Source: Caprimulgus europaeus (Eukaryota > Chordata > Aves > Caprimulgiformes > Caprimulgidae). Taken from it: a stretch of DNA of 64,000 nucleotides. Where the stretch lies: the NCBI GenBank assembly GCA_907165065.1, contig OU015525.1, positions 42,266,037 through 42,330,036 on the forward strand, in the 5' to 3' direction. Each line of letters starts with the position of its first letter. The first letter of the stretch is position 1. The notes beneath the pieces were generated by a model. That model was not told the origin of the DNA. It searched no databases and saw only the letters and a program-made list of their open reading frames with translations. Shown here one piece after another: positions 1 through 11,700 of the stretch. The translations under genes were made by a program, and so were the position numbers.

Positions 1-469
1 TGGAACTGCTGTTAAAAATCAATGTAATGAATTAATTACTATTGCAATTATTTCTCCTCTCTTTCCATTTCTTCTTCTGGTAATTCAGCAGATGCATACT
101 TTCAGCCATTATGTTTCACTCCAAGGTTACAGAAGTTAAAGGAAAATTTTTACTGTAGTCACTCAACCACCTGTGAAATGAATAATAAAGCCAGAGTCTG
201 CCATTTATGACAAAGACAACACTTCAAATCACAGATTTTCAAAATTCTTTTCTATAGGAAAATGACCATGTTGTCACGGTGTTTGATTTCTAAGTTACCT
301 CCAGTAATTATTCCACACATAGTATCAAAATTTCAACTGCAAATAGCAAACTGTCATCTTTTACCCAGACAGAACAGATGGTGCCAGACTCTTGCAGGTG
401 GCACTACGCGAAAAAAGACTGCTGTGAAAAAAAAAAAAGAACCACTGATGACCTAATACATGCTCCAAT
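1..469. other. Intergenic, no gene seen
   Basis: AT-rich sequence with an A run near 427-438. The 64-codon frame at 262-456 has no recognisable similarity and nothing around it supports an exon. The next recognisable sequence is the CR1 tail that follows. Confidence 0.5.
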
Positions 470-829
470 AAGAGATCACTTATCAATGCTCTTATCAGTG
501 CCTATAAATATCTGAAATGTGGGGGCCAAATGGATGGGGCCGGGCTCTTTTCAGTAGTACCCAGTGACAGGACAAGGGGCAATGGGCAAAAACTGGAACA
601 CCAGAATTTCCACACAAACTTAAGGAAAAACTTCTTTACTGTGAGGGTGTTGGAGCACTGGGACAGGCTGCCCAGAGGGGTTGTGGAGTCTCTATCTCTG
701 GAGATGTTCAAAACCCACCTGGATGCTTTCCTGTGCAACTTGGTGTAGGGAACCTGCTTTGGTAGGGGGATTGGACTAGATGATCTCCTGAGGTCCCTTC
801 CAACCCCTGCCATTCTGTGATTTTGTGAT
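470..829 (+). repeat. CR1 LINE 3' fragment (copy a)
   Basis: A 5'-truncated copy of the avian CR1 non-LTR retrotransposon. It holds the end of ORF2 (a 72-residue frame at 530-748 with the hallmarks [17 protein letters not shown] and HWDRLPR) and the short 3' tail with GGTCCCTTCCAACCCC, ending in CATTCTGTGATTTTGTG. It shares a distinctive GGGGGCCAA.TGGATGGGGC segment with the copy at 3221-3729, so the two belong to one subfamily. It is too short to encode enzyme activity. The left edge is approximate; a small direct duplication (CTTATCAATGC / CTTATCAGTGC) lies there. Confidence 0.9.
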
Positions 830-2689
830 CACTTTGGGCATCAAATTGAAACCAGAAATGTATTTTTCTCACATGAACACTGAGTACTATAAAGTACTGA
901 ACAACCCCGGGAGTAGGGGCTAGAAGTGAGAGGATCACAGTCCTGTGCATTCTTGTGCTTAGGTTCAGCCAGAGTACTTGGATACTGGTGCTTGAGCTAA
1001 GCCACAAGTGCGCTAAAGGGGTGGAGGAAATTCGCTGTGCAAAGCAGACTACAATCCAGTGTTTTGGACGATTTCCTGGAAATAGGTGATCCCCAGCAGA
1101 AGAAATGGCTTTGCATGCCTAGAAAAGTATTTGGGCCCTTATCCTGCTAGACATAGGGATAGGCACATGATGGGGAACAACACTATTTGTGTCTTAAAAC
1201 TGGTAGCTGGAACTGCACTTTCAGAGGTACTGATCCAGTTTCCATGGGTTTACTAAACTCTGAGAACAGCTGTTGGACTGAGCTTTGAAGGGTGAAGGTG
1301 AAAGAATACCATAACTGGCTTAGGTGAGAGAAGATACTGAGTTATCAGTGTTTTCAGGGCTGGGATGTTTTGGGGTTTGGGCAGAAGTATTATTGTGAAC
1401 AACTGAGGAAGTTTCAAAGAAGGAAAGCCTGAAGTGCCTCCAGGTTAGATAAGGGCTGAATCATAGCTTGTAGGATCACTGTACAAGGCTTTGGTGCCTT
1501 CCTTCTGCAAGTCCTATTTTAAAAGCCTCAGTCCTTATTCAGATTACCTTGTAAGCCCTTTGTGCTTTGATTTCTTTATCAAATGCCAGAAGTCATATGT
1601 ATCCATATTGGTAACGTGATGTGAAATAACTATGGAAAAGATGAACATGTTTATTCCAGGTGCCTGTTGCCAGAACTAAAAACAAGAGCAGTGAGTGAGA
1701 TTTGCCATAAAAAGGCAGAGCAGAAGCAGGAAATGCAGAATGCCATGGGACAGAAGTTGCAAAACACTCATAAAAGAGGAATTGGTTAAAAATAAGAGTC
1801 TCAGCCCTGAAATAAAAATCAGATCACAATAAACTTTCAAAGTAACATTTCTATTAAAGACTGTGTGGAGATTTTGATGCTAGAGATCAGGAGTTATGCG
1901 AGCATTTCTTAGCAATATAAGTAAGCAACCTGCAAGAACACAAACGTGCTAGATTAAACCCCAAAGCCCCATGTGCTGGGTAATCCTCAGAATCACATTA
2001 ATGAGTGTGTTTATTACAGCCTAGACGGTAGAGTGTGCACACAGCTTAAAGAGCTTTCTTCTACTAAAGCATAAATAAATGCAAATGCTGTTACTTGAGC
2101 TGTGCCCAGAATTTAAGCTCAGAGGTCATGTTATCAAGAAATCAACAGTTTTTTGGCAGTATGTAGAATCAATTTTAAAGGAAAAAAATATTATCGAGGA
2201 AGTACAGTTAATCACTGGCACAGTAATGAAGGTTCTTCTTGAGTTAAAAAAAACATTAACAGAGGTACTGGACGGGTATAATTTAAAGAACAGTGTATCC
2301 TCTAAGTGGAAAATACAGAAACCCTAGCAAAATGAGAACTGTAGCAATCTCTAGGCCAACTTTACATCAGCTGCCTTGATCTGCTCACACAAAAAAACTC
2401 TCTGACCTGTTTTTATTTTCTCTGCCTTTCTTTTCTGTTAGCAGAATTACTCTTCAGGATCATTTTTTACTGAGTGGTATACCCAGGCACTTTGCCACAG
2501 TACAACTGAAAAACTTCATTCAGCAGTCGAAGACAGAAGTGTTTTTTTGTAAACATGGAAATTTAAGCCTGTGGTTTCTGAACTACTTGGGCTTTTGGTC
2601 TGAAAAGTTTCCTGCTCCTTTCGCTTGTAGAGACAAAGCCCAACACATAGTGGCCATTTTTAAAAAAAAAAAAAAAAGTTGTGCAGGAC
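830..2689. other. Intergenic, no gene seen
   Basis: Unique-looking AT-rich sequence. Several short frames, including 82 codons at 2079-2327, show no family motif and no splice context. I see no recognisable repeat, RNA gene or regulatory cluster. In mammals the neighbour on this side is RGS20, from memory, but no RGS20 exon is recognisable here. Confidence 0.4.
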
Positions 2690-3220
2690 TTATCTCCCAC
2701 CAAGGGACAACTTGGGAAGAACCAAGCGACATGCCCCTGGCGCACAACCCGGTGCAGCTCACGAGGCGAGGGAGAGCTGTGACACAGCAGGCTGTGAGAC
2801 CCGGTGCAACACAACATGGCACAGGCAGTCAGGTGTCTCTGCCAGCAGCTGGGGCCCAGAGCACCTGCTGCTTTCCAGCTGTAAGAAAGACCAAGCTTGT
2901 GCCATTGCAGCAGGAAAGGTGAAAAGCAAGAAAATGCTGGGCACTGGGAAAACCGGCACAGCCCAAGGAGACATTTCATCACCAGGGCATTGCCCGTCAT
3001 CTCCGCAGCCCTGTCCCCGATCTGGGGCTCCCTCTCCAGCTGATGGGGCGCTGGGGAGAACCGCAGAGGCCTCCTGGGGCACCCAGAGGAGCTCATCCCA
3101 AGGGGCAGCACCGAGAGGGGCTTCTCAGCCCTTCTCAGCCAGCCTTGTGTCCTCTCTGTGGAAACGCTGAGCCCTTTCTTGTCGCCAAATGGCACAGGTG
3201 GGCACTTACACACCGTGTCA
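2690..3220. other. GC-rich intergenic block of unknown origin
   Basis: This block is visibly richer in G+C than its left flank and carries long overlapping open frames on both strands. One on the minus strand runs 2563-3303, and one on the plus strand runs 2679-3170. Neither contains a domain I recognise, and the minus-strand frame starts inside antisense CR1 sequence. Openness on both strands fits base composition (few TAA/TAG/TGA) better than coding. It could be an old repeat, a shore of the promoter CpG island, or an unannotated first exon. I assign no function. Confidence 0.35.
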
Positions 3221-3729
3221 CATCTGGAGTACTGCGTCCAGTTCTGGGCTCTGCAGTTCAAGAAAGACAGGGATCTTCTAAAGAGAGTCCAGCAGAGAGC
3301 CACAAAGATGATGAGGGGCCTGGAGCATCTGCCTTATGAGGAGGGGCTGAGAGAGCTGGGGCTGTTCAGCCTGGAGAAGACTGAGAGGGGATCTTATCAA
3401 TGTCTATAAATACCTGTAATATGGGGGCCAAGTGGATGGGGCCGGGCTCTTTTTGGTGGTGCCCGATGACAGGACAAGGGGCAATGGGCAAAAACTGGAA
3501 CACCAGAATTTCCATACAAACTTAAGGAAAAACTTCTTTACTTTGAGGGTGACGGAGCACTGGGACAGGCTGCCCAGAGAGGTTGTGGAGTCTCCTTCTC
3601 TGGAGATATTCAGAGCCCACCTGGATGCAGTCCTGTGCAACCTGGTGTAGGGAACCTGCTTTGGTAAGGGGGTTGGACTACATGATCTCTTGAGGTCCCT
3701 TCTAACCCCTGCCGTTCTGTGATTCTGTC
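3221..3729 (+). repeat. CR1 LINE 3' fragment (copy b)
   Basis: A 5'-truncated CR1. It begins at CATCTGGAGTACTG (the ORF2 region for LEYC.QFWA) and passes through the [22 protein letters not shown] motif. It ends with CGTTCTGTGATTCTGT. The ORF2 reading frame shifts between 3158-3409 and 3432-3650, so it is dead. It lies about 140 nt upstream of the ATP6V1H CpG island, in the same orientation as the gene, and pairs with copy a as a same-subfamily direct repeat. Confidence 0.92.
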
Positions 3730-4021
3730 CGCCCATCGCCTTCTCGGTACGGGATTAGATCCCCTTAGAACACCACATACATATGGATGCATGCGTGTAC
3801 ATGCTAATGCGCACTCTAAGTACACCTACAGCTAAATACGTACAGCCATGCAGGCACCCGGCCACTGACCCACGGCGCAGCCCTGTTCCGGTGGCAGCTG
3901 TCCGTAGCCCCGCCCTCACGGCCGCCCCCTCCAACGGCCGCCGGGTGGGGCTGTGCGGCGGGGCGGGGCGCGCTCGGGGTGCGTTGTCCCTCGGAGGCCG
4001 CCGTCGCGTCAGGTGAGCGGC

Positions 4022-4031
4022 GTCACATGAC
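4022..4031. promoter_or_regulatory. M-box / CLEAR-like TFE-MITF site
   Basis: GTCACATGAC contains TCACATGA, which is the M-box (TCATGTGA on the other strand) bound by MITF/TFE factors. It differs by one base from the CLEAR palindrome GTCACGTGAC through which TFEB drives lysosomal genes. V-ATPase subunit genes are established members of the CLEAR network. It lies 10 nt after a candidate exon-1 donor, inside the CpG island. Use in this species is inferred. Confidence 0.5.
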
Positions 4032-4546
4032 GGCGGTGTCTGTGGGGCCGCTGCGGAGGGCGCCAGCGCGCGGTGGTGGGGGCCTTCGGGTGCGCGGGCT
4101 CCCCGGGCCGGCCGAGGGGCGGCTGCAGCCTTCCCTCTCCCTCCCGCTCCCGCCCGCAGCTGTCACCCGCCGGCGTGCCCGTGGGGTGAGTGAGCGCTGC
4201 CCCGGGCCCAGCTCTCCGCGGGGACGCGCGGGTGGGGGGGTCTCGGGTCGGGTGTGCCGCCGCACGGCCTCTCGCAGGGGCTGCAGCGGGCCCGGGGGCG
4301 CTGCGAAGGTCTCCGCCTGGCGCCGCGGCTTCCCCGGGGGTTTGGGCGCCCCAGGACCCCTCAGGAGGCGGCCGTGTCTGGCAGGGAGTGCGGGGGGTGG
4401 CAGGGCCCGAGTGCCTTCCTGCTCCCCGCCCCAGGCGCCTCTCGACTTCTTCGGCTTCTCTGTGCGGCTTGTGCGTTCCTGAAACCGCTGTCACCGTCCC
4501 TGCCCTCCTCCTCGGCTCGAGGAGCATTGTAATGGCGCTGTCTGGG

Positions 4547-4554
4547 TCACGTCA
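4547..4554. promoter_or_regulatory. TCACGTCA element (CRE/ATF or half-CLEAR like)
   Basis: TCACGTCA near the 3' edge of the CpG island, within GGGTCACGTCAG. It contains a CACGT core shared by bHLH-ZIP sites and reads TGACGTGA on the other strand, a CRE-related bZIP site. A match this short is weak evidence by itself. Confidence 0.25.
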
Positions 4555-5623
4555 GAGCTGGGAAGCCTTCAGCGGTCGCTGGAGGCCATAGGAAATGGTG
4601 CCGTCTCTGTGGGTGTCAGTTCCCTGAGGTAGTTGCAAAGGGAGGACGGTCGTGCTCCTCCATTTGCCCAGGGTAGTTCCTTTTTTTTGTCCGAATCATT
4701 TTCATTCAGTCATACCCACGAGTTATGTCTGTGGGGCAGAATGAGCCAGCTTGCTCTTGCTTACTTCTGTACAGGGAGCCAAGAAAGTCCAGAAACAGGC
4801 TGTGTGGAGAGGCTTGATGCAGTTTTAAGTTGTAAGGAATTCCTGCTCTGGCTGGGTCTCAGGCCTTTGCAAACACACTTCTTGTTTTGGCATCAAAGTC
4901 AGGTGAAGATTAAACCATAAAGGAAGGAGAAAGGATAAATGGTGAAGGTCACTGTCTGTGGTAATGTAGTATATCCTGATGAAGAGCTTCTTCAGATTTA
5001 TTTTTCAGTTTGCTTTCTGGACACCAATGATTTGAATTTTCTTGTTAGTCTGGATAGTATGTTTTTTAATTTATATAATTTCTGTTCCTTTCTGAAGTTG
5101 TAGTTCTTGTGTTTCTGATATCTAAATACACCTAGACAAATACCTGAACAAAATCAGTCCTAATACATGGGAGGGAGAGGGGAGCGTGCACTGAATTTTA
5201 AACCTTATCATCAGTCCTGACTTGGAAGGAAGACAGCTTCTGTTATCTGTGTGGCTTGCTGGGCCTAGCAGAAAAGTAGTCTTTATTCAAATAACTTAAT
5301 TTGATTGTATGAAAATTTACAAGACTGGTAATTATTTAGTAATGGTATATATCTTTGATTGTAGCAAACTTGTGGTTGATTACACTTTAGAGTATAGGCA
5401 TGACTTATTTTTTGTTTGTTTCAGGGAAGTCACATTTTAGATATAATATAAAACTTTGATTTCTCAGAAAGTACCAAGTGTGGTTTTAGGGAATGGGATA
5501 CCTGAAAACAAATTTTCCTTTTTTGCCTTTAAAATAATGGACAGATACTCTGCTTTTTAATACTTTAATAAAAGGTCTCAAATCTGACTTCCATTTCTAG
5601 GTACGTTTTAATTATCAGTTAAG

Positions 5624-5727
5624 ATGGATATCCGAGGTGCTGTAGATGCTGCTGTCCCAACAAACATCATTGCTGCCAAAGCTGCTGAAGTTCGGGCAAA
5701 CAAAGTAAACTGGCAGTCATACCTCCA
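5624..5727 (+). CDS. ATP6V1H: ATP6V1H coding exon 1 (residues 1-35)
   Basis: Starts [20 protein letters not shown] and ends on two bases of a Gln codon (CA|GTAAGT) that the next exon completes. Exonic UTR extends left to the acceptor at 5600. Mammalian proteins carry Met-Thr-Lys before this Met. Here the preceding codons are TTA-TCA-GTT-AAG after an in-frame TAA, so that extension is absent. The N-terminal segment is otherwise nearly identical to the recalled mammalian sequence. Confidence 0.96.
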
Positions 5728-8700
5728 GTAAGTAAAAACTTTCCACAATTTTCTTTTTTTTTTTCCTCTACCCTCTTAAGTGTTAGGCTTTCTGAGATTT
5801 TGGGTTACACTGGAACATTAGCTTACAGTGAGGAACATTCTGTCTTGCTGTCATGGAAGTAGTTGGAAAAAGTCTACATTAAATGGAAGTGGTTGGGGAA
5901 AATTTTCTTATGACTTATTACCGGAAAGGGAACTCTACTTTTGTGAACTGAATGCTGTAATAACAAATAATATGTTTGCACAAATGTGTGGTAAACCTAT
6001 CAATTTTTTTTTCTTGTCATTCAAACACCACTCTCAATTTTAGCCTTGTTGGATGAGTACTGAAGTAAGAAAAGTTTACAGTGAGATTTATTTTATATGT
6101 AACTATGTTATATCTATTGTTGAAGTGCATTTTGTGTGACTGCAAATTGCACTATCAAAACGAGACTGGTAGACCAGGAAAATAAGCTGTACCTCAACTA
6201 AAGGGAGAATAGTGCTGGAGAGCATTTGAAACAAGTAAATCAGGGAGTAGGCTGCAACAAATACTAAGTGTGGGGAGAGCTGTGCTGATGTTCCAGATAA
6301 GCTTCTTCAGACCAGGAGGCAGGCTTGATAGTTCCTTTTCAGGTTCTAGATATGGAATTTGACTTTGGCTTGTTCTGGAATCCATGAAGGAAGAGTGTAT
6401 TAGTTATTTCCTCTCTTTGATGGGTTAGCCAGGTTTTAGAGGCTACTGTAGTGCATCTGGTGAGTGTTGGTGGTCCTTTTGTGGAACTGTTTAATGCTTA
6501 GTGCCCTCTGTATGTCGATGACGCTGTGTCCTGTTTATTATTACTCTGAAATGAATGTAATCTTTGTGTCGTGTATTTACTGGTAACAGCTTGGCTGTCT
6601 GGCTAAGGTGGCTTCAAGGATGAACTTAAGTGGTGCCAGAGGGATTGTGGAGCATCATGAAGATAATTGTGGTTCCTTGACTGAGGATTTTACTTATCAT
6701 TAGTTATTGAAAAATACCAGCAGAAATTTTGGTGCTTCTAAAGAGGAAGAAAAATTATACCTGTTTGGATATGTCCCTTTTATAACAGGTTTGGAAATGA
6801 TGATGCCTTTGAGGCTGGTGCTTTAAGGGATTTGTTGAAAAGTCAGTTAGTGCAGCTGTGTTGACTCATTTCTGGAATGAAGCATGCTGTTAATGAGTGG
6901 AAACTGCTTGGTTCTGATGCATCTGTTAGAGGCAGGTCAGAGTGGTTTGTTCGGGTCTATAGAGTAGAATTAAGGTGGGGTGTTGATGATTTTGAAGGAT
7001 ACTTCTCTTGCTTTCTTTTGAGCTCCTGTTCTGGCAATCTGTACATTTAGTGTGGTGACCTTGCATATAAATATATGGAGACATATGTCAAGACTTCAGA
7101 TGTTTCTACTTGAGAGGGAAGGGGTTTTTTCAATGTTTCTTTTTTGTAAGTTAACACATCAACTCAGGCATGACATAGTTCATGTTCCTTAAATTATAGA
7201 TAGTATTTATGTAGTTGGAGTCAAAGAACTTTACAAGAAATTCTGATTAAGGTGTTGTGATTTTTAATTTTTTTTTAAATCTGCTGTGACAGTTTATATA
7301 TATATATAAAGGTGCTGTAAAGACTGCATCAGTCACAACAGCATTGGAGTCTGGGTCACACAGGGAGGCGTTCTGAAATTCTTTTTTGTTCTCTCTGTTC
7401 TTCAGTGAAAAATAGATGCCTTACTAATAGTTGGTCTGACTCTAGTAGCCTGACTTCTTTTGTAGAGTCAGTTCAAGGTAAAAGATTAACTGGCATATTG
7501 TTTATTCCACCTCTGAAGGTTGTAACTGTAAACTAAATGTCATAAACTATGCTAACATGCAACTGCTGACTTTTAATTTTTTCTGTGTATACTGTTGGCC
7601 AAGAAGTGAAATATTTAGGTGTGACAACTGTACTTATTACTGGTTTGCCACTGTGTTCACTGCTCACTTCAAAATTAGGCTATGGAAAAAAGTTTTTGGC
7701 TTTTTTTTTTTTTTTTTTAAGTGCTAAAATTTACACTTCTGTTGTACTGAATTCCAGCTAGGGTCTGTGTCGGAGGGAGAAGCAGCAAAACTTGGAACAG
7801 TGGAAGGTGATGTGTAGGGCCGCCTGCCTTCTGGAAACTGAACGTAGCTGAGGCCCTTAGTTCTGTGCGGACTTTCCTGCCTTTCAGTCTTGAGGCTTGT
7901 AGCAGTTTAGAAGTGTTGATGCCTTCTGCTAGTTGAAAATACGGAGCGTTGCTGTTGTGTACTGTGTGGTTGCTTTCAGCATTTGCCTCAGGGTGTCAGA
8001 ATGCCTTTGGAGGGTGTGCTAGCTTGCTCGAAGCAAGTTTGGCTTTGCTTTCAAAGGGCAGTAAGTGAGTTCTGTGGAAAAGTGAACTTGTGTCAGAGTT
8101 TAACTTGCATCTTACTGCACTGTAGGTTTTCTAGGTATATAACATTTGACAATAATTCATATTTAATCAGGTGAGATACTTGATGGCTAATTTATACTTG
8201 GCTTTCCATGTGTCTTTACATATCTGTTTGTGAATTGTGATGCTAAAGTATCTATTTCAGTTTCCTGGGGCTGGGGGAACCTTCTAAAGGGGTTAAATAT
8301 CTTGGACTTTAAAGTAAAATATTGTCATAAGTTTCCTAACTTGTAGTGTGTGTGTGGTGGGTTTTTTTAATTACTTTTTTTAAAAAAATTTGATCCAGTC
8401 TTGTAGAGTACACTCTATTTTACTGGTTTAATCTTATAATGTTAAAGCTGTTGAGCAGTTGGATCAAGTGAACGTCCTTTAGGTACATGCAAAGTACTGT
8501 AGATAACTGACTGAAAGAAATGATGCCTTGACATGATGGCTTTATATGAGCTTCATGTTTGCTGCAGATGTAGTCAAAAAGGAGGTTTTTCTGTTTAAAA
8601 AAAACCCCAACAAAACCCAACACAGCAACACCACCCTCCCACTCCCCAATTAAAAAAAAAACCAAAACAAACAAAAAACCCCCTGACCTCCAGGATTACT

Positions 8701-11700
8701 TTTGGTAAATCCTTTAAACAAAAAAGGAACAAGAGCTACTGGAGGAAATGCATAATAAAAAGAATGGATCACAAGTTTCTGAGTCATCTTGAGAGATGGA
8801 GAGGTTTTAAAAATGGTGATCCTACAAATTCATGCTTTGTAAATTTTACACAGCTGCAGTTTACTCTCCTATAGCTAGTGCTCTCAAAGGCAGGCCTTAG
8901 TAGCTCAAGCTCAGGGTTTTAAAAAGTGGTTACAGGACTTCTAGTCTAAACTTGATATACCCAGACAGTGGAAGCTCAGTCAGAGTGACTTTTATCTGTC
9001 AAAAGACTCCATAGATGGGCCTGGAAAATAAGAAATTAAATGGCTGTTAGGAAGAGGGGTGGAGGAAAGCTTTAGATACTTGCATTGTTTGCTTAAAGGT
9101 GCTGGGAAATTCCTTTCTGTTTGAAGAGGGGATGAGGAAAATGTGGTCGTAGCACCATAGTCACCTGTACCAGCTGTGGTGTGGTTTTTGTTTTTCCCCC
9201 CCCCCCCCCTTTTTTTTTTTCCCCCACTGATTGCTAAGGTTTACTAAATAATCGGTTATTTCAATTTTAAGATGAAATGTATAGAAATTAATGCATTTGA
9301 AATTACTAAAATTACTATGAATTTGTGTGTGTTGGAAAATGTCTTTGAATGGCACTTACAAAGCAATAAAGAATAAACTAACTTCTTTTCCTCTCAAGGC
9401 AACATCAATTCCCACCCTTTTTATTTTTCCTTTTTTTTAAAAAATTTTTTCTCTGCCTCCCCCTCCACCCCCCCCACTCCATGGTCTAATGTAGGATGAA
9501 AACAAAAGCTTGATAGCTTTTTTTCTTGACAGTTGGCAGACCTTTTCTAACAGCCTGGCTATAAAGAAGCATCTCTCTTCTTGAGCTGGGGCTTTTTCAA
9601 ACATTAAAGTTAAAAATTAAGGATTTGCCTTATGTTATCTTTGAAGTGCTTCCTAAATGGCTATGCTCTTATAAACAAGCACCTCGTCTGATTACTTTAT
9701 ATCAATATCATCCAGGAGTCCATGTCTTGGCCAGCATTGATTGAAATGTGAGAGGCTGTACAGGTCGTTAAGTCCAGTATTTGTGGCAAAGAATTGTCCT
9801 CATCTTTCAGCAGCTACTCAAATCCATCCTTAATAGGCAAAAAGAATGCAAGTCAATCTAAAAGACATGTGCCAGTGGCATGGCTAATTACTTTTTTGTC
9901 TTTATTTAGTTAAGTTTTAGTAGAAGCTAGTTGAGGACTACCACTGGCTTTATGAATCTTCCATCTAGTAAGGCATAATTGCCTTTCCTCAGTGCCTATG
10001 AGAATTTTTCTCACAAAGCAGGAATGGTGTGTGTGGTACTGGACTACTTATATTGTTAGCTGAAAAGTAAATAGGTAAAAGATGGCTCTGTGATAAGGCC
10101 ATCCTCAAGACATAACCATTTAGGTAAGAGGAAAGACAAGAACACATTGTATATCTTATGTTTCTGTGTTTCAAGAATCCAGGTGAACCAATTAAAAGAA
10201 AAAAGTGAACATTTCCTTTAAGTTTACAAGGTTTTTAATGGAACATCTGGAAACTGACCTGGAATGTGGAAAAGACAGATTAAAAGAATCCGTGCTACAT
10301 GACTTTGCAAAGTGGAAGAGGCATTTGACTCACTGGAAATGTAAGAGGAGATGAGTCTTGGAAATAACTGAGGCCGAACAAGTCTAATACTTCCATCCCC
10401 TGTGGCTTTTATATTGATGATGATGATAAGCACAATTTTCTTCTTTCCTGAAGCACTTTACTAGTATTAACTAGTAAAGGTAGTAATCTGTTAAGGTCTT
10501 AGATATTTTCAGGACTACTTGATTTAAAATTAGTTTTCTTACTTGAAGAGTACCTGACTGTACTATTTTGACAAGTTTGTTACTTGTTGTGGTGGTAAGT
10601 TTTGTATTGTAACAAAAACCCAACAGTATTCTGCCTGCAATTCAGCTCTCAACAGGTTTCTGAAATAACACTGACGATGGCAGTAACCCCTTGAATATTA
10701 AGTTATAGAGAAGATCAAGTAGAGGTCTGTTAGCTTCTAGAAATCCACAGCAGTTCACTAGTTTGAACCCACTTGCTATGTCTTTGGATAAGCTTGCATG
10801 AATATTGGTTTTTAAACTACCAGAAAAAGCTGAAATGTTGTAGTTTGTGAAAGCTAAACATATGGTAGGAACCAAGTTCTCTGTACTCCCTAAAATTCTC
10901 TTCAGCGCTTAAGGCAAACTTAAAATAACAAATTATTTTATTTTTCAGCACTTATTTCAGGTTGGATTAGACTATTTATTATTCATGTTATGTAATATAA
11001 TTTTGACATAATGTGCTAGCTGTACATATTTCAATTCTTACAACTGTTTCCACTGACCATCGTGTTCAGCCTCTGGAAATTTAAGAATTATTTTAGAGAA
11101 TGCTGCTGAGCAGAGGTGATGCATAGGGAAGGCTTTATTCTGTCATTAGTGTTAAATTCTTTGTACGTGAGACCTTTTGCAGAAAGGAGCTCTTTACATC
11201 CTACTGTGGGATATAGGATTGGTAAAGCAATACTGTTGAGATACCAAGTTCAAGAAAATAAGGTTGGTTTGGTGACTTGACCTTGGCTGGCTGCCAGGTG
11301 TCTACCAGGCTACTCTGTTATTCCCCTCTATCAAAAGGGCAGGGGAAGAAATATAACAAAAAGTTCTTGGGTCGAGATAAGGACAGAGAAATCACTCGCC
11401 AATTACCATCACAGGCAAAACAGACTCTACTTAGGGAAATTAATTTATTGGCCATTAAACAGAGTAGAATAATGAGAAATAAAACCAAATCTAATAAACA
11501 CTTTCTCCCCACCCTTCCCTTCTTCACAGGCTTGAACTCACTCCCAACTTCTCTACCTCCTCTCCCTGAGTGGTGCAAGGGGACAGGGAATGGGGGTTGT
11601 GGTCAGTTCATAATCCTTAGTTTCTGCTACTCCTTCCTTTTCATGCTCTTCCCTTGCTGCACAGGGTCCCACCCACAGGTTGCAGTCTGTCACAAACTGC

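Larger units (their letters stand above)
3870..4560. promoter_or_regulatory. ATP6V1H: CpG-island promoter of ATP6V1H
   Basis: A dense run of CpG dinucleotides in otherwise AT-rich DNA, about 1.1-1.7 kb upstream of the start codon. It has Sp1-type GC boxes (GCCCCGCCC at 3907-3915 and GGGGCGGGGC at 3960-3969) and no TATA box near them, as expected for a housekeeping gene. Two good 5' splice sites lie inside it, CAG|GTGAGC after 4012 and GGG|GTGAGT after 4185. Either could end a non-coding first exon. An M-box/CLEAR-like element sits at 4022-4031 and a TCACGTCA element near 4547-4554. The exact transcription start cannot be read from sequence. Open frames here on both strands are composition artefacts. 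Confidence 0.85.
4013..5600 (+). other. ATP6V1H: 5'-UTR intron of ATP6V1H
   Basis: If exon 1 ends at 4012 (or at 4185), this intron runs to the acceptor TTTCTAG at 5600. An alternative acceptor, TATCAG at 5617, would leave only six bases of UTR before the ATG. Past the CpG island it is AT-rich with no recognisable repeat or gene. Confidence 0.55.

Noticed and set aside
2563-3303. 246-codon open frame on the minus strand
   Set aside because: No recognisable domain. It starts in antisense CR1 sequence and overlaps long frames on the other strand, as expected from GC-rich composition.
3979-4527. Long open frames on both strands of the CpG island (up to 172 codons)
   Set aside because: Stop-poor CpG-island sequence. 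The ATP6V1H start codon is in the later exon, behind an in-frame stop, and none of these frames joins to it.
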